Shown: one piece after another, positions 63,732 to 64,000 of the stretch | Layout of the letters: each line of letters starts with the position of its first letter | Position numbering within the stretch: the stretch's first letter is position 1 | Assembly: GCA_016714495.1 (NCBI GenBank) | Contig: JADKDU010000001.1 | Coordinates: 744,001-808,000 of the forward strand | DNA: 64,000 nt | Direction of reading: 5' to 3' | Source of the DNA: Hyphomonadaceae bacterium | Lineage (GTDB): Bacteria; Pseudomonadota; Alphaproteobacteria; Caulobacterales; Hyphomonadaceae | Translations under genes and position numbers: made by a program | Notes under the pieces: generated by a model | What the model was told of the DNA's origin: nothing | What the model saw: only the letters and a program-made list of their open reading frames with translations | Database searches by the model: none

Positions 63732-64000
63732 ATGAGAATGGCGCGGTTTACCAACGCTGTCACCCTGGTGCGCGGTTTGTTCAACTCCCGCGTCCGGCAC
63801 GCCATGATCGACACCGCAAAAGCGATGGATGTCGAGTTGTTGCAGGAGTGCCCTTGCTGCGAAAAGATGGTGACATTGCTGCCGTTTGGCACGCCGCCTT
63901 CATTCGGCGTTGAGTGCCCAAACTGCGGATCATTTAACCGTCACCGCTTGCTCTGGCATCACCAGAAGCGCGAAACGATCATCCGGCCCGAGGACAATGT
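63732..64000 (+). CDS. Zinc-ribbon SAM methyltransferase, N-terminal fragment
   Basis: 89 codons are visible before the window ends. The N-terminus is helical (MRMARFTNAVTLVRGLFNSR). A zinc ribbon follows, with CPCC and, about 20 residues on, CPNCGSFNRHRLLW. This arrangement marks the front of a class I methyltransferase group whose SAM fold begins just after this point. The catalytic part lies outside the window, so the assignment rests on the zinc-binding front only. Confidence 0.65.
   Translation, partial: MRMARFTNAVTLVRGLFNSRVRHAMIDTAKAMDVELLQECPCCEKMVTLLPFGTPPSFGVECPNCGSFNRHRLLWHHQKRETIIRPEDN

Overview
The window is GC-rich (roughly 63-66 % by eye), densely coding chromosomal DNA of an alphaproteobacterium. 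A complete mraZ-to-murC division and wall cluster, an RpoH with the QKxLFFNL box, CarD/CdnL, a 7Fe ferredoxin FdxA, a methionine synthase split into two genes, MlaA/MlaC and TonB-dependent outer-membrane proteins point to Caulobacterales, probably near Hyphomonadaceae. The taxonomic level is inference from gene content; no 16S gene is present. Nothing suggests a plasmid or prophage. The only mobile DNA recognised is one decayed IS110-family transposase at about 20.8-21.4 kb.

Layout. (1) 0-3.8 kb, + strand: three tandem paralogous serine-hydrolase genes, two of them visibly lipoproteins and the first cut by the window edge. The first two are each followed by a GC-rich hairpin. A small membrane protein comes next. 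(2) 3.8-19.5 kb, - strand: the dcw cluster in the order mraZ-rsmH-ftsL-ftsI-murE-murF-mraY-murD-ftsW-murG-murC. Then come two secreted proteins, one extensin-like, and murB. ddl and ftsQ/A/Z are absent from the run. (3) 19.8-27.9 kb: rnpB, a cytochrome c, the IS110 remnant with a dispersed-type inverted repeat, a BLUF photosensor, a wall amidase, an EamA permease, a DjlA-like co-chaperone, a candidate sRNA and an RhlE-type DEAD-box helicase. (4) 28-32.3 kb: a flavoprotein, a TonB-dependent receptor and OmpW. (5) 32.3-39.9 kb, - strand: a methionine/one-carbon operon (ArsR-methyltransferase, metF, metH N-terminal half, three unrelated genes, metH C-terminal half) with a palindromic operator over the first start codon. 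(6) 40-50 kb: mlaA-mlaC, small secreted proteins, an MFS transporter, a sugar-dehydrogenase gene with a nonsense codon, an amidohydrolase, rpmB, a DUF3108 protein and a dipeptidase. (7) 50.4-56.2 kb, + strand: a SUV3-like helicase with an apparent CTG start, an S4 protein, a CPBP protease, fdxA, cdnL and rpoH. (8) 56.2-64 kb: a decayed thermonuclease gene, tRNA-Arg(CCT), a SET-domain methyltransferase, a YjhX-family protein, a BlaI / M56-peptidase / TonB-domain operon with two dyad operators, an SDR and the start of a zinc-ribbon methyltransferase.

How the genes work together. The dcw block makes the Park nucleotide and lipid II, then polymerises them at the septum; the extensin-like protein and the amidase process peptidoglycan. 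The 32-40 kb operon carries methylene-THF reduction and cobalamin-dependent homocysteine methylation under an ArsR-family repressor, plausibly sensing S-adenosylhomocysteine. BlaI/M56 resembles a BlaR1-BlaI signalling pair in which the penicillin-sensor domain is replaced by a TonB C-terminal domain.

Sequence quality. ftsI and both metH pieces each carry a single apparent +1 base, and two other genes have in-frame TAA codons where a tyrosine codon (TAC or TAT) would fit. For the essential genes, uncorrected sequencing or assembly errors are the simplest explanation. No CRISPR array, rRNA operon or prophage was seen.
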